A stretch of DNA of 64,000 nucleotides from Bacteroidota bacterium (GTDB taxonomy: Bacteria > Bacteroidota > Bacteroidia > B-17B0 > Aurantibacillaceae). Within the stretch, counting starts at the first letter, position 1; each line of letters begins with the position of its first letter. Shown piece after piece: positions 1 to 9,749 of this stretch. The notes beneath the pieces were generated by a model. It was not told the DNA's origin. It worked only from the letters and a program-made list of their open reading frames with translations, and did not search any database. Position numbers and translations under genes: made by a program. The stretch covers positions 62,001-126,000 of the forward strand of contig JAQZBQ010000008.1 in assembly GCA_029237825.1 (NCBI GenBank), in the 5' to 3' direction.

Positions 1-2
1 CG

Positions 3-224
3 AACAACGTGATTAAGAACGCGCCTCATACGTGTAAGCTCGTTGTTAATGATAATTGGGATAAGCCGTATAACCGTGAAAAAGCAGCTTATCCACTAAA
101 CTGGGTGAGGGATAATAAGTTTTGGCCAAGCGTGGCACGGGTGGATAATGCTTTTGGCGACAGAAATCTGGTTTGTTCCTGTGCCCCTATTGAAGCCTAC
201 ATGGAAGTGGCCGTGAATGCCTAA
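3..224 (+). CDS. gcvP: Glycine dehydrogenase (decarboxylating), C-terminal end, partial
   Basis: Only the last 73 codons are present; the gene begins upstream of the window. The tail contains [26 protein letters not shown] and [12 protein letters not shown], which match the conserved C-terminus of the P-protein of the glycine cleavage system. This is a PLP enzyme that decarboxylates glycine and passes the aminomethyl group to the lipoyl H-protein. The reading frame is open from base 3, and the GTG at 9 is an internal valine codon, not a start. It is followed by a clear hairpin terminator, so this is the 3' end of its transcript. The PLP-binding lysine lies outside the window. Recognition rests on the conserved tail alone, but the match is strong. 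Confidence 0.93.
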   Translation, partial: NNVIKNAPHTCKLVVNDNWDKPYNREKAAYPLNWVRDNKFWPSVARVDNAFGDRNLVCSCAPIEAYMEVAVNA

Positions 225-243
225 ACTTTCAGTTTGATATATC

Positions 244-276
244 AAGTCCTTTGCCTTTCCGGTAAAGGACTTTTTT
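244..276 (+). terminator. Rho-independent terminator after gcvP
   Basis: Twelve-base arms (AAGTCCTTTGCC and GGTAAAGGACTT, one G-T pair) enclose a five-base loop and run straight into six T residues. It ends the gcvP transcript and separates it from the phosphatase gene at 360. Confidence 0.88.
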
Positions 277-347
277 ATTTTACCTTGTCGTTAAAAAGAT
301 TAAGTAGCTGGCAGCAGTATAATCCGGGGATAATGTCGGGAAATATT

Positions 348-355
348 TATATTTG
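348..355 (+). promoter_or_regulatory. Candidate -7 element (TATATTTG) for the first phosphatase gene
   Basis: The octamer TATATTTG fits the Bacteroidota -7 consensus TAnnTTTG exactly. It lies four bases before the ATG at 360 and thirteen before the in-frame ATG at 369. I do not see a convincing -33 TTTG at normal spacing. The position implies a leaderless or very short-leader transcript. Confidence 0.45.
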
Positions 356-359
356 ATAA

Positions 360-2315
360 ATGCAAATTATGTCTCGGTCCTTACTATTCGCCTTTTTGTG
401 TTTTACTACGTTTATTTGTGAGGGTCAGAAGATTTCTAAGTTCGAATCCTTAGTGGATTCGGCAAATAAGTACGAACATATAGATTGGAATCTTTCCTAT
501 TCGTACGCAAAAATGGCATTACAGAATAAAGATGAAAATTTTTCGTACAAGGATGTCATTAGCCTGAATACCATTTTCGATACGTATTATCAAAAGCTCA
601 ATATGCTGGACTCCGCTTTCAGTATCAATAAACAATCACTGAAATTGGCAACGAAACATAACGATACCATGCTGATCGCGTATAGCCTCAATAATATGGC
701 GGGTATTTATGATCTCACCGGCAATTACCAGGTCTCCATTCAGATGTATAAAAAGGCACTGACAATGCTTGAAAGGATGAATGATATCCAACAGATTGGA
801 AATACAAATCATAACATGGCTATCCCATTTTCAAAACTTGAGATGTATGATTCGGCACTGTATTATACCAACATTGCGTTAATGAATTATAAGAAAGTCA
901 ATGATTATTCAGGCATAGCGATGTGCTATGATACTTATGGAACAGAGGCTGACCGTTTAGGTAATTATACGGAAGCTATTAAATATTATAAAATGGAAAT
1001 AGAAAGTTTCAAAAAGGCGAATGAAGCCGCGAACCTGATCATTCCGTATCAAAACATCGCTGAAACTTATCTATCCATCAAGGATTATGCGTCCTGCAAA
1101 CAATACCTTGACCTGGCAATGAACCTGGCAATAGAGTTGGGTTCAAAAGTTGACATGTATGATGTGTCGAATACGTATGCCAAGTACTACGAAGCTACTG
1201 GTGACTTTAAGAAAGCTAATTATTATATGCGACGTTATTATGAGGGTAAAGATACCATGATCAATACCCAGTTAAAAACGGAATTGTCCGATCAGAAAAG
1301 TGAATTTGACAGGGAGAACGCAAAGGCCATGTTTACTATCCAGAAATTGGAAGCCGAGCAAAATTTGCGATCAAAGCAGGCGGTAACATGGGTTTTGATT
1401 TTGTCGTCGGTGTTTTTTATTATCGTGTTGGTTTTGTCGGTAAACAAATACAGGGCAAAACAAAAGTCATTTGTGAAATTAAATGAGTATAAAAATCAAT
1501 TGATTTTTCAGAAGGAACGGGTGGAAGAGACGCAAAAAGAGATCATTGACAGTATAAACTATGCCAAACGCATTCAAAGTGCTATCATGCCGAAAGAAGA
1601 AGATGTTCTGGCCTTCTTTCCAAAAAGTTTTTTATTATACAAGCCAAAGAACATTGTAGCGGGCGACTTTTATTTTTTTGAGTCAACTGCATCCCATGTG
1701 TTTTATGCTGCAGCCGATTGTACAGGCCATGGCGTTCCGGGAGCACTTGTTAGTGTTATTTGTTCAAACGCGCTGGCACGAAGCGTTCATGAATTTAATC
1801 TTACAGATCCCGGTAAAATTCTTGACAAGACAAGAGAGTTGGTTTTGAAAACGTTTCAGAGAAGTGGCAAGGATGTGAAAGATGGGATGGATATCAGTTT
1901 GTGTGCTTTCGAAATTCAACAGTTAAAACTGCCCGGAAAAATCACAGCTTATTGGGCTGGTGCCAATAATCCTTTGTGGTATGTGAATTTTCTCAACGGT
2001 AAGCCAGAGTTAAAAAAGATAAAGGCGAACAAGCAGGCCATCGGCCACAATGAGATGCCCGAGCCTTATACTACGCATGCTTTTGAAATGGAAAGAGGTG
2101 ACATGTTATATTTATTTACGGATGGCTACGCCGACCAGTTTGGCGGAAACAAACAAAAAAAACTAAAATACGCCCGCCTCGAAGAAATCATCCTTGCAGT
2201 TTGTAGAAGGGATGTTAGTGATCAGAAAAGTACCCTGGAAAATGAATTTAAAGCATGGAAAGGCCATCTGGAACAGGTAGATGATGTTTGTGTCATTGGT
2301 GTATGCCTCGGTTAA
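360..2315 (+). CDS. TPR-repeat, membrane-anchored SpoIIE/PP2C-type serine phosphatase
   Basis: The layout is a signal-like hydrophobic N-terminus, several TPR units (residues about 60-290), one transmembrane helix (about 344-363), a coiled-coil stretch, and a C-terminal SpoIIE/RsbU-type PPM phosphatase (about 415-650). The metal-binding acidic residues are all present: D436 in GDFY, D453 in DCTGHG, D588 in FTDGYADQ, and D641/D642 in the C-terminal QVDDV. The expected topology is a periplasmic TPR sensor with a cytoplasmic phosphatase. Family members dephosphorylate anti-sigma antagonists or similar phosphoserine proteins; the target here is unknown, and no anti-sigma gene is adjacent. An in-frame ATG at 369 is an equally good start. 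A second protein of the same design is encoded at 7710. Confidence 0.9.
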   Translation: MQIMSRSLLFAFLCFTTFICEGQKISKFESLVDSANKYEHIDWNLSYSYAKMALQNKDENFSYKDVISLNTIFDTYYQKLNMLDSAFSINKQSLKLATKHNDTMLIAYSLNNMAGIYDLTGNYQVSIQMYKKALTMLERMNDIQQIGNTNHNMAIPFSKLEMYDSALYYTNIALMNYKKVNDYSGIAMCYDTYGTEADRLGNYTEAIKYYKMEIESFKKANEAANLIIPYQNIAETYLSIKDYASCKQYLDLAMNLAIELGSKVDMYDVSNTYAKYYEATGDFKKANYYMRRYYEGKDTMINTQLKTELSDQKSEFDRENAKAMFTIQKLEAEQNLRSKQAVTWVLILSSVFFIIVLVLSVNKYRAKQKSFVKLNEYKNQLIFQKERVEETQKEIIDSINYAKRIQSAIMPKEEDVLAFFPKSFLLYKPKNIVAGDFYFFESTASHVFYAAADCTGHGVPGALVSVICSNALARSVHEFNLTDPGKILDKTRELVLKTFQRSGKDVKDGMDISLCAFEIQQLKLPGKITAYWAGANNPLWYVNFLNGKPELKKIKANKQAIGHNEMPEPYTTHAFEMERGDMLYLFTDGYADQFGGNKQKKLKYARLEEIILAVCRRDVSDQKSTLENEFKAWKGHLEQVDDVCVIGVCLG

Positions 2316-2467
2316 CTTTTTGGAGATATTTATAAGCATTTAAAGCGTTAGTTTATCTGGTGTTCGTCGGATTTAACAAAAAATCCTTAACAAATTTGTA
2401 CACGGTTTTTGGGTTCTATTTAATAAACGGACTGCACTGTTTACGGAATATTATGTTACTTTGTAAT

Positions 2468-3292
2468 ATGTCTTTATTAATTGCCTCTCTTAATTCCGGA
2501 AGTAACGGAAATTGTTATTTTGTAGGAAACGGCAATGAGGCTGTGCTGGTTGATGTTGGTATTTCATGTAAAGAAGTTGAAAAACGAATGCTTCGTCTGG
2601 GCCTTTCGCTAAGTCAGGTAAAAGGAATTTTTATATCCCATGAACACAGTGATCATATTAAGGGAGTAGAAGTGCTTTCCAGAAAATATTCTATTCCGGT
2701 TTACATTACAGCCCTCACTTTAAAAAATTCAAGGCTGGTGTTGTCTCCCGATTTAGTTCGCGGTTTTCAATCCAACGAAACCGTTGAACTTGGCGGGTTG
2801 GCGGTGATACCTTTTCCAAAATTACATGATGCCTCTGATCCATACAGTTTTGTCGTGAAAGGTAACGGTGTAAAGATTGGTGTCTTAACGGATATAGGTT
2901 CAGTTTGCCAAAATGTAATTCAGCACTTTAAGCAATGCCACGCGGCCTTCCTTGAAGCAAATTACGACGAAATTCTTTTGGAAAATGGTTTCTATCCCTA
3001 TTATTTGAAGCAACGCATCCGGGGTAATCGCGGACATTTGTCCAATAAGCAGGCACTCGATTTACTCTTGTGTCATAAGCCCGAGTTTATGAGTGTTCTT
3101 ATTCTGTCTCACCTGTCAAAAGATAATAATTGCCCTATCCTTGTAAAAGAATTATTTATGCAACACGCCCGCCATACAAAGGTTGTAGTTGCATCCCGCC
3201 ACCAGGAAACTGAAGTGTTTCGGATTTTCGCTACTCCTGTTGGGGAAGTTTCCAAATACGCAAAACCTGTAATTCAAACGTCTTTATTTTAA
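2468..3292 (+). CDS. Metallo-beta-lactamase-fold hydrolase, YycJ/WalJ-like
   Basis: A 274-residue protein with the beta-lactamase-fold metal motif H58-E-H60-S-D62-H63. It also has the YycJ-type segments LNSGSNGNCYFV near the N-terminus, EANYDE in the middle and RGNRGHLSN after it. The family is cytoplasmic, binds two metals and is suspected to act as a nuclease; YycJ of Bacillus affects DNA repair and cell-wall signalling. The frame is open 36 codons further upstream. I chose the ATG at 2468 because family members begin with this LIASLNSGSNGN segment, and because a promoter-like TTACTTTG ends four bases before it. The MFS gene follows after 21 bases and may be co-transcribed. Substrate not determinable. 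Confidence 0.88.
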   Translation: MSLLIASLNSGSNGNCYFVGNGNEAVLVDVGISCKEVEKRMLRLGLSLSQVKGIFISHEHSDHIKGVEVLSRKYSIPVYITALTLKNSRLVLSPDLVRGFQSNETVELGGLAVIPFPKLHDASDPYSFVVKGNGVKIGVLTDIGSVCQNVIQHFKQCHAAFLEANYDEILLENGFYPYYLKQRIRGNRGHLSNKQALDLLLCHKPEFMSVLILSHLSKDNNCPILVKELFMQHARHTKVVVASRHQETEVFRIFATPVGEVSKYAKPVIQTSLF

Positions 3293-3313
3293 GTAAATTC
3301 GCGTCTATTCATT

Positions 3314-4516
3314 ATGATAGGGCGTACTATTTCTTTATATAAGATGTCTTTTACCGGACTTTCCCGTGAGTCATGGCTTTTATCTTTTATAATGCTCATT
3401 AACCGAAGCGGCACCATGGTGCTGCCATTTATGACATTATACCTTACAGGAAAGGAAATGAACAGGAGTTTGAGTGAAGCAGGCTTTGTAATGGCTCTTT
3501 TTGGTTTAGGATCAATTGTGGGGGCTTATTTCGGAGGAAAATTTTCAGATAAAATAGGGTTTTATAAAGTGCAATTGATTGCGCTGCTAGGGGGCGGAAT
3601 GATGTTTATGATACTTGGGCAACTTACGTCCTATCCCTTAATTTGTATTTCTACCTTTTTACTAAGTCTGGTGAACGAAGCTTTTCGGCCTGCTAATTCT
3701 TCGGCAATTGCTTTCTATAGTAATGCGGAGAACAGAACTCGGTCATATTCTTTAAACAGGCTTTCCATTAACCTGGGTTGGGCGGTCGGGGCTTCAATGG
3801 GTGGATTAATAGCAGCTTATGATTACCAGTTGTTATTCTGGGTTGACGGAATAACAAATTTACTGGCGGCGGGTTTGCTTTTTGTTTTTTTGAAGCCTGC
3901 TGTTCAAAAGAAAAAAATCCGGCCTTCATCCGAAGTCCCCGAAAAGCTATCGGCATACAAAGATAAAACCTACTTATCCTTTCTGATTTACATGACTTTA
4001 TTTTCCCTGTGTTTTGTTCAACTCTTTTCAACCATTCCAAAATATTTCAGAGATAACCTTTTCCTGAATGAGAAATACATTGGCTTGATGATGGCCGTTA
4101 ATGGAATCATTATTGTTGCTATTGAAATGGTAATGGTATACACCCTGGAAAAAAAGAACCGCGGAGGAACCTACATTATACTTGGTGTTATCATGTGCGC
4201 GATTTCATACCTCGCTTTATTGTTGCCCGGGAACCCAAAGTTAATAGCGTTAGTGATGATATTATTTATTTCATTTGGAGAAATCCTTGCAATGCCCTTT
4301 ATGACTACATTTTGGATTCAGCGAACAACTGATCAGAATCGCGGACAATATGCAGGACTCTATACTATTTCATGGGGACTTGGAAATACGCTTGGACCAT
4401 TTATTTTTTCCGCTTTAATCGACGCTTCAAATTTTAAAGTTGCTTTCGTGGTGCTTGGATTTCTATTGATTACTTCGGCCTACGGCTTTTACCGTGTTGA
4501 TAAAATTAAATCCTAA
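3314..4516 (+). CDS. Major facilitator superfamily transporter
   Basis: A 400-residue integral membrane protein with about twelve hydrophobic helices. The loop after the second helix carries GGKFSDKIGFYKV, a recognisable version of the MFS motif A (GxxxDRxGRR) with lysine in place of the usual arginines. The N-terminus, with the segment GLSRESWLLSFIMLINRSG, resembles multidrug-type MFS carriers of Bacteroidota, so the first ATG at 3314 is retained. The central loop (around residues 195-220) is charged, as expected between two six-helix bundles. It probably exports small molecules by proton antiport, but the substrate cannot be read from sequence. It lies 21 bases after the hydrolase gene and converges on the ABC operon. 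Confidence 0.87.
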   Translation: MIGRTISLYKMSFTGLSRESWLLSFIMLINRSGTMVLPFMTLYLTGKEMNRSLSEAGFVMALFGLGSIVGAYFGGKFSDKIGFYKVQLIALLGGGMMFMILGQLTSYPLICISTFLLSLVNEAFRPANSSAIAFYSNAENRTRSYSLNRLSINLGWAVGASMGGLIAAYDYQLLFWVDGITNLLAAGLLFVFLKPAVQKKKIRPSSEVPEKLSAYKDKTYLSFLIYMTLFSLCFVQLFSTIPKYFRDNLFLNEKYIGLMMAVNGIIIVAIEMVMVYTLEKKNRGGTYIILGVIMCAISYLALLLPGNPKLIALVMILFISFGEILAMPFMTTFWIQRTTDQNRGQYAGLYTISWGLGNTLGPFIFSALIDASNFKVAFVVLGFLLITSAYGFYRVDKIKS

Positions 4517-4536
4517 TTGGAAAAACACTAAGTTAA

Positions 4537-5214
4537 TTAAGTGAGAATTCTACCGTCGGCCATTTCGATGATGCGGTGCGTTTTATTGGCAAATTCAGGA
4601 TCGTGTGTAACAATGAGCAGCGCTTGATTTCTTTCCCTCACAAGGTTGTTAAAGATTTCAAACACCATATCGCTGTTTTTTTTGTCGAGGTTACCTGTTG
4701 GTTCATCACCCATAATAATTAGCGGATCATTGATCAAAGCCCTCGCAATGGCTACGCGCTGTTTTTGTCCGCCACTCAGCTGATTAGGTAATTTCAACGC
4801 CTGGTCCTGCATATCCAGGTTTTTTAGATGTTCCATGGCCCGATACTCAATTTCATGAATACTGTATTTACCCCGCTTAATTCCAGGAAGCATCACATTC
4901 CTTAATACGTTATATTCCGCAAGTAAGTAGTGAAACTGAAAAACAAATCCAATGTGTTCATTGCGAATCACTGCCAGGTGTTTATCGGTTTTATTTGTGA
5001 GACTCGAATTATGTATGAACAGTTCACCCTCATAATCAGTATCCATTGTAGAAAGAATATAAAGTAAGGTGGATTTGCCGCAACCCGACTTACCTACAAC
5101 AGATACAAATTCTCCTTTATCAATTTGCATGTTAATATCAGTAAGCACCTGAAACTTTACAGGATCGTAAAAGTATTTATTGATATTCACGGTTTTTAAA
5201 ATCGTTTCGGGCAT
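4537..5214 (-). CDS. ABC transporter ATP-binding protein, LolD/MacB type
   Basis: A 225-residue nucleotide-binding subunit with all ABC motifs: Walker [10 protein letters not shown] (residues 41-49), signature LSGGQ (146-150), Walker B ending [10 protein letters not shown] (D170, E171) and the switch histidine in VTHD (H204). Length and sequence fit the LolD/MacB/FtsE class, which drives mechanotransmission or lipoprotein release rather than import. It is the last gene of a three-gene operon (adaptor, permease, ATPase), starting three bases after the permease stop. It should therefore power the permease encoded next to it. The exported substrate is unknown. Confidence 0.93.
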   Translation of the reverse strand: MPETILKTVNINKYFYDPVKFQVLTDINMQIDKGEFVSVVGKSGCGKSTLLYILSTMDTDYEGELFIHNSSLTNKTDKHLAVIRNEHIGFVFQFHYLLAEYNVLRNVMLPGIKRGKYSIHEIEYRAMEHLKNLDMQDQALKLPNQLSGGQKQRVAIARALINDPLIIMGDEPTGNLDKKNSDMVFEIFNNLVRERNQALLIVTHDPEFANKTHRIIEMADGRILT

Positions 5215-5217
5215 CGG

Positions 5218-6477
5218 CTATTTTCCTCGTATAATTTCAACCGGATCAATTTTGCTCGCTTTCAGTGCGGGGAATAATCCTGCTATTGTTGTTGTTACTA
5301 TGGCAAAAGTAATTCCAATCATGTAATACATCAATTTGTAATCGATCGGGTAGGTTTTAATTGTCGGAAGCGATTCTGTTTCAAAGGGTATCATATCAAT
5401 GATACTGCTTAGGGCAAATCCAAATAATAAACCAAACAATCCACCAACAATTCCAATAATCAAGGATAAGGAAATAAAAATCCATTTCACGTCATTCCCG
5501 GAAAATCCCGTTGCTTTTAAAATGGCTATTGAATCCATTTTTTCATAGATCATCATATTTAAAATATTATAAATGCCGAAGCCTGCTACAATTAACAATG
5601 TGATTCCTACAGCATAGGAAATGATTGAACGAACTTTGCTCCCGGTTTCAAACTGAGAGTTTGCGGTTTGGGCATCAACTGCGTCGGTTCCAAACCTGGC
5701 TCTGTATTCTTTTGCCGCTGCCGGCGCATCGCTAATATCGGTTAATTTCACCTGTATGTCGGTAATGTAGGCTGAAGATTCACCTAATAAAATCTGTGCG
5801 GTGCGTAATGATGTATAACTCATCGTATTATCAAACTCCGCAATTCCGATCTGACTAATCCCAACTATCCTCAAGCCTATCATGCCTCCTTTCAGGGTCG
5901 TGATCTGAATAACATCACCGTTTTTAACCATCATTTTTTCTGATAGTCCTTTTCCGATGATTATGGTGTTATTCTCATTATTCAAATCTTGTAAATTACC
6001 ATCAATGATGTAGTCGCTGAGTTTAAATAAATGTTCCTCCGCATTTACATCAATACCATTAACTACTCCGGTGATTTCGATGGAACCTGTATTGAAAAAT
6101 ACCGGCGCTGTAACTTTGGGAGCAACATCAATGACGCGTTTATCATTTTTGAGTTGAGCAATGATTGCCTTGCTGTTATAGATCTCTTTTCCTCTGTCTT
6201 TCGGTTTAACAGAACGATTGAAATTTACATGGTTTTTAAAATCCTTGGAAAGTGACAATGGCTGGACCGGACTGGGTTTGATTTCGTTGTATAACCGCAC
6301 ATGTGGCGTACGATTAAGCATTAACCCGTCTAGCAAGGTGTTTAACCCATTCATAAATCCGAGCAGGGTTATAAACATTGCGATTCCAAAAGTTACACCG
6401 ACACCAGCAATCACAGATTGTTTGAGCCGGGCTCTCATGAGGTTGACCGCTATGTTGAGAATCAATCGTGTATTCAC
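5218..6477 (-). CDS. ABC transporter permease, MacB/FtsX (LolE-like) family
   Basis: A 419-residue protein with the MacB/FtsX plan. There is one N-terminal transmembrane helix (about residues 20-45), a large periplasmic core domain, and three helices near the C-terminus beginning at about 285, 335 and 385. The short C-terminal segment LKASKIDPVEIIRGK is typical of this permease family. It sits three bases from both flanking genes: a periplasmic adaptor lipoprotein upstream and an ATPase downstream. That composition defines a MacAB-like tripartite export system. No TolC-type outer-membrane channel is encoded nearby, so the export partner, if any, lies elsewhere. Role in drug, peptide or lipoprotein export cannot be resolved here. 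Confidence 0.9.
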   Translation of the reverse strand: MNTRLILNIAVNLMRARLKQSVIAGVGVTFGIAMFITLLGFMNGLNTLLDGLMLNRTPHVRLYNEIKPSPVQPLSLSKDFKNHVNFNRSVKPKDRGKEIYNSKAIIAQLKNDKRVIDVAPKVTAPVFFNTGSIEITGVVNGIDVNAEEHLFKLSDYIIDGNLQDLNNENNTIIIGKGLSEKMMVKNGDVIQITTLKGGMIGLRIVGISQIGIAEFDNTMSYTSLRTAQILLGESSAYITDIQVKLTDISDAPAAAKEYRARFGTDAVDAQTANSQFETGSKVRSIISYAVGITLLIVAGFGIYNILNMMIYEKMDSIAILKATGFSGNDVKWIFISLSLIIGIVGGLFGLLFGFALSSIIDMIPFETESLPTIKTYPIDYKLMYYMIGITFAIVTTTIAGLFPALKASKIDPVEIIRGK

Positions 6478-6480
6478 GGC

Positions 6481-7569
6481 TTAGGGTTTATAAATGGTTT
6501 CGTTTTCTGACAGCCCTTCAACAATTTCCGTTTTATCATAATCCCTGAGACCTGTTTTGATTTCACGTTTCTCCTTGTCTTCTACCAATACATATTTCCC
6601 ATCAATGATATAATTATTGGGAATGGTGATCACATTTTTTTTGGTTTGAATGAGTATATTGGCTTCGAATGACAAATTTGGAAATAGTTTTATAGGCTGC
6701 TTAATGAAATGTCCCTCCACAATAAATGTGCGTGTACGTTCATTCATAATTGGATAAATCCGGTCTATTAAGGCTTCCATAACAGCTCCTTTATAACTGT
6801 CCATTGTTACCAGTACGCGTTGGCCCGGATTTACTTTAATAACATCGTTTTCATCTACAACCATTTCAAGTAAAAATGAATCTGCTTTGCCGATCACGGC
6901 CAGAGGAGTTTGCGGACTGATCAACTCTCCTTTTTCTTTTAAGATGTCGTACACTTTTCCGTTCATTACGCTTTTGATTGCATAATCCCCATTTAATTTT
7001 TGGTTAATAGAAAAATTAATTGACGCACGTTTTAGCTCATTCTGTAATTGGGATTTTAATTGACCAAGTTTTTTATTGGAAGTAGTGTAATTGGTTTTAG
7101 AATTCAGGAATGCTAATTCTTTTTGTTCAAGGTCGAGTTTTGACCCGATGTTTTGTTCCCATAATTTTTTTTGCCTGAAATAAAGGGATGAATCCAGTTT
7201 TAATTTTTCTGAAGCCAGTTGAACCGTCAGTTCCATTTCTTCAAGTTTATCTGAACCTTTCCTGTTGTTTTCAGCTGTCATCTCCAGGGCAAGCCGCGCA
7301 TTTTCGGTATTAAGTTCGGATGTCATATTTTCAATTTCAAACAATACCTGATCCTTTCGAATGGTATCGCCGATTTTAACCGGGATATTCTGCAGAATGC
7401 CGTTCACCGTTGAATACACAAAATACTGATCAATGGCTTTGATTTTCCCGGATGCATATACCGATTCGGTTAGATCATTCAGTGTCACCTGCATCGACTC
7501 TTGTTCTTTTTTGCAGGATGCAATCATAAAAACGACTAATAAAAAAGTTGCGTTTAGTAAAATTTTCAT
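6481..7569 (-). CDS. Periplasmic adaptor (membrane fusion) lipoprotein, HlyD/MacA family
   Basis: A 362-residue protein with a lipoprotein signal peptide ending in the lipobox IASC (lipidated Cys19). The order is a split biotinyl-lipoyl half (around VNGILQNIPVKIGDTI), a long coiled-coil hairpin (about residues 75-195, with repeated Leu, Glu and Lys heptads), the second lipoyl half (around MNGKVYDILKEKGE) and a beta-barrel region. This is the architecture of HlyD/MacA adaptors that bridge an inner-membrane transporter and the outer membrane. It is the first gene of the operon with the MacB-like permease and ATPase. Lipidation instead of an N-terminal transmembrane helix is common for RND/MacA adaptors. 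Confidence 0.9.
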   Translation of the reverse strand: MKILLNATFLLVVFMIASCKKEQESMQVTLNDLTESVYASGKIKAIDQYFVYSTVNGILQNIPVKIGDTIRKDQVLFEIENMTSELNTENARLALEMTAENNRKGSDKLEEMELTVQLASEKLKLDSSLYFRQKKLWEQNIGSKLDLEQKELAFLNSKTNYTTSNKKLGQLKSQLQNELKRASINFSINQKLNGDYAIKSVMNGKVYDILKEKGELISPQTPLAVIGKADSFLLEMVVDENDVIKVNPGQRVLVTMDSYKGAVMEALIDRIYPIMNERTRTFIVEGHFIKQPIKLFPNLSFEANILIQTKKNVITIPNNYIIDGKYVLVEDKEKREIKTGLRDYDKTEIVEGLSENETIYKP

Positions 7570-7709
7570 ATTTTAAATATACGTAATTACCTAGGCTTTA
7601 AACTGATATGTATCATCTGATTTTAATAAAGCATTTAATTTTAATAAACAGTGGGTGTTGCGGGACTACTTTTTTTAATCTGAAATTAATGTTACTTTCA
7701 AGTTTCTGT

Positions 7710-9743
7710 ATGAGAACTGTATTTCTTATAACATCCTTGCTGTTCTGTATTTTCATGAATGGTCAAAATGCTGACCAGCTATCTTCCGATAGTTTAATTA
7801 TTAGAGCCAAAAAAATTTACCAGATCGACCCTTACCTCGCATTTAATTATTCGCAAAAAGCTGTTGAACGGGCCAAACGGGAAGGCTCAGAAATTAATTT
7901 GGGTTTGGCTTACGAGATATTAGGAATTTCTTACGACTACCTCGGGCAATTAGATTCAGCCTTACAATATTTTGATAGAGCGATTATATTATTAAAGAAT
8001 CAGCAAAACCAGATTTATTTAGGACGTGTTTTTACTTCAAAGGCTAATAGTCTTTTTCTCCTCAATAGAAATGGAGAAGCACTTATTTATTATACCAAAA
8101 GTTTAGAAATATTTAAAGCACTGAAAAGCCCACATGACGAAACCTCTTCGATCATGGGAATTGGTAATGTGTACTCTAGTATGAAATCGCCTAAACTGGC
8201 ATTAAAGTATTATGAACAGGCACTTGCTTTTTACGAGGAACGAAAAGATTCCGCTTACATTTCCTATGTGCTAACAAATATTTCAGAGGTGTATGCCGAA
8301 ATGAAGCTTTTTGAAAAAGAACTTGAGTACCAGAGAAAATCTTTAAGCATCAAGGAAAAGCTGGGTGACGATTATGGCTTGGTATATTCTTATACGAACA
8401 TGGCCGGCCTCATGTCAAAACAAGCCAAAAAAGATTCGGCGCTGTATTTTGCCAACAAAGCAATTAAAACTTCAGAAAAAATTAATAATCAGGAGTTTCT
8501 ATCAAGTTCCTATCAGGCATTGGCCGATGTCCATTATCATTTTAAACAGTTTAAGGAAGCCGTTGTATATTATCAACGAGCTTTAGACATCGCGGTGAAA
8601 TTAAAAAATTCCAAAACAGCATCCTCAATTTTAAAGATCATGGCCGATGCACAGATCAAATCAGGAAACCCCGATGGTGGTGCCCAATCACTTTGGCGAT
8701 TTATTTCCATTAACGATAGTGTGAACAGCCTGGAAATGCAAAAATCTTTCAATGAACTGCAAACAAAATATGAGACCGAGAAAAAGGAAAAGGAAATTTC
8801 GCTGCTGAATGAACGTGATAAGAAAAGGCAGGTGGTGATTTATTCTATCATAGCTTTGAGTGTGTTGTTGGGCTTATTGTCATTCGTTCTCTTTAACCGT
8901 TTCCGCCTGAAAAAAAGAACCGCGACTGAACTTGAAGTGCGGAACAAAGAAATTTCAAAACAGAAAAACATCATAGAAGAAAAGCAAAAGGAAATAACCG
9001 ACAGCATCCATTATGCCAAGCGTATTCAAAACACTTTACTTGCGCATAAAGATTTTATCAACCGGTACATTCACAGGAATTTTATTCTCTTTAAACCAAA
9101 AGATATTGTTAGTGGCGATTTCTACTGGGCTGCCCAGCACCAGGATAAATTTTACCTTGCTGTATGTGATAGCACCGGCCATGGCGTACCTGGAGCTTTC
9201 ATGAGTTTGCTAAATATTGGTTTCTTAAACGAAGCCGTTAAAGAAAAAAACATTTCTGAGCCACATGAGATTTTTAATTATGTACGCAAGCGATTAGTAG
9301 ACAGCATTGGGAATGAAGGCCAGAAAGATGGGATGGACGCGATCCTGATTTGTATTGACTTAAAACCCGATGTCTCTGTAGATAGAAAAATAGTGTATGC
9401 AGCGGCCAATAATGAACCTATTCTTATCAGCAGAAACGAAATCCTAATTTTAAATAAAGATAAAATGCCAGTGGGTTCAGGTGAGCGATGGGAACCTTTC
9501 GTTTCGCATCAATTGAACTACATGCCTGGAGATATGTTGTACCTTTATACCGATGGATTTGCAGACCAGTTTGGCGGACCGAAGGGTAAGAAATTTAAAT
9601 ATAAGGCGTTAAACAATTATCTTCAATCTGTTGCCGTTCATACCATGGATGAGCAGCGTAGGAAACTGGACGACATCTTTATACAGTGGAAAGGCAGCCT
9701 TGAACAGGTGGATGATGTGTGTATTATTGGCATTCAATTGTAA
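7710..9743 (+). CDS. TPR-repeat, membrane-anchored SpoIIE/PP2C-type serine phosphatase (second copy)
   Basis: From the chosen ATG the protein has 677 residues: signal peptide, about six TPR units (residues 50-330), a transmembrane helix (about 375-395), a coiled coil, and a C-terminal PPM phosphatase. The acidic metal ligands are intact: D470 (GDFYW), D487 (DSTGHG), D615 (YTDGFADQFGG) and D668/D669 (EQVDDVC). It shares with the gene at 360 the linker motif HYAKRIQ and a nearly identical C-terminal tail, so the two are paralogues. The frame is open 34 codons upstream. The ATG at 7710 is preferred because MRTVFLITSLLFCIF then forms a normal signal peptide. idi starts six bases after the stop, so they may be co-transcribed. 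Confidence 0.9.
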   Translation: MRTVFLITSLLFCIFMNGQNADQLSSDSLIIRAKKIYQIDPYLAFNYSQKAVERAKREGSEINLGLAYEILGISYDYLGQLDSALQYFDRAIILLKNQQNQIYLGRVFTSKANSLFLLNRNGEALIYYTKSLEIFKALKSPHDETSSIMGIGNVYSSMKSPKLALKYYEQALAFYEERKDSAYISYVLTNISEVYAEMKLFEKELEYQRKSLSIKEKLGDDYGLVYSYTNMAGLMSKQAKKDSALYFANKAIKTSEKINNQEFLSSSYQALADVHYHFKQFKEAVVYYQRALDIAVKLKNSKTASSILKIMADAQIKSGNPDGGAQSLWRFISINDSVNSLEMQKSFNELQTKYETEKKEKEISLLNERDKKRQVVIYSIIALSVLLGLLSFVLFNRFRLKKRTATELEVRNKEISKQKNIIEEKQKEITDSIHYAKRIQNTLLAHKDFINRYIHRNFILFKPKDIVSGDFYWAAQHQDKFYLAVCDSTGHGVPGAFMSLLNIGFLNEAVKEKNISEPHEIFNYVRKRLVDSIGNEGQKDGMDAILICIDLKPDVSVDRKIVYAAANNEPILISRNEILILNKDKMPVGSGERWEPFVSHQLNYMPGDMLYLYTDGFADQFGGPKGKKFKYKALNNYLQSVAVHTMDEQRRKLDDIFIQWKGSLEQVDDVCIIGIQL

Positions 9744-9749
9744 TTACCT

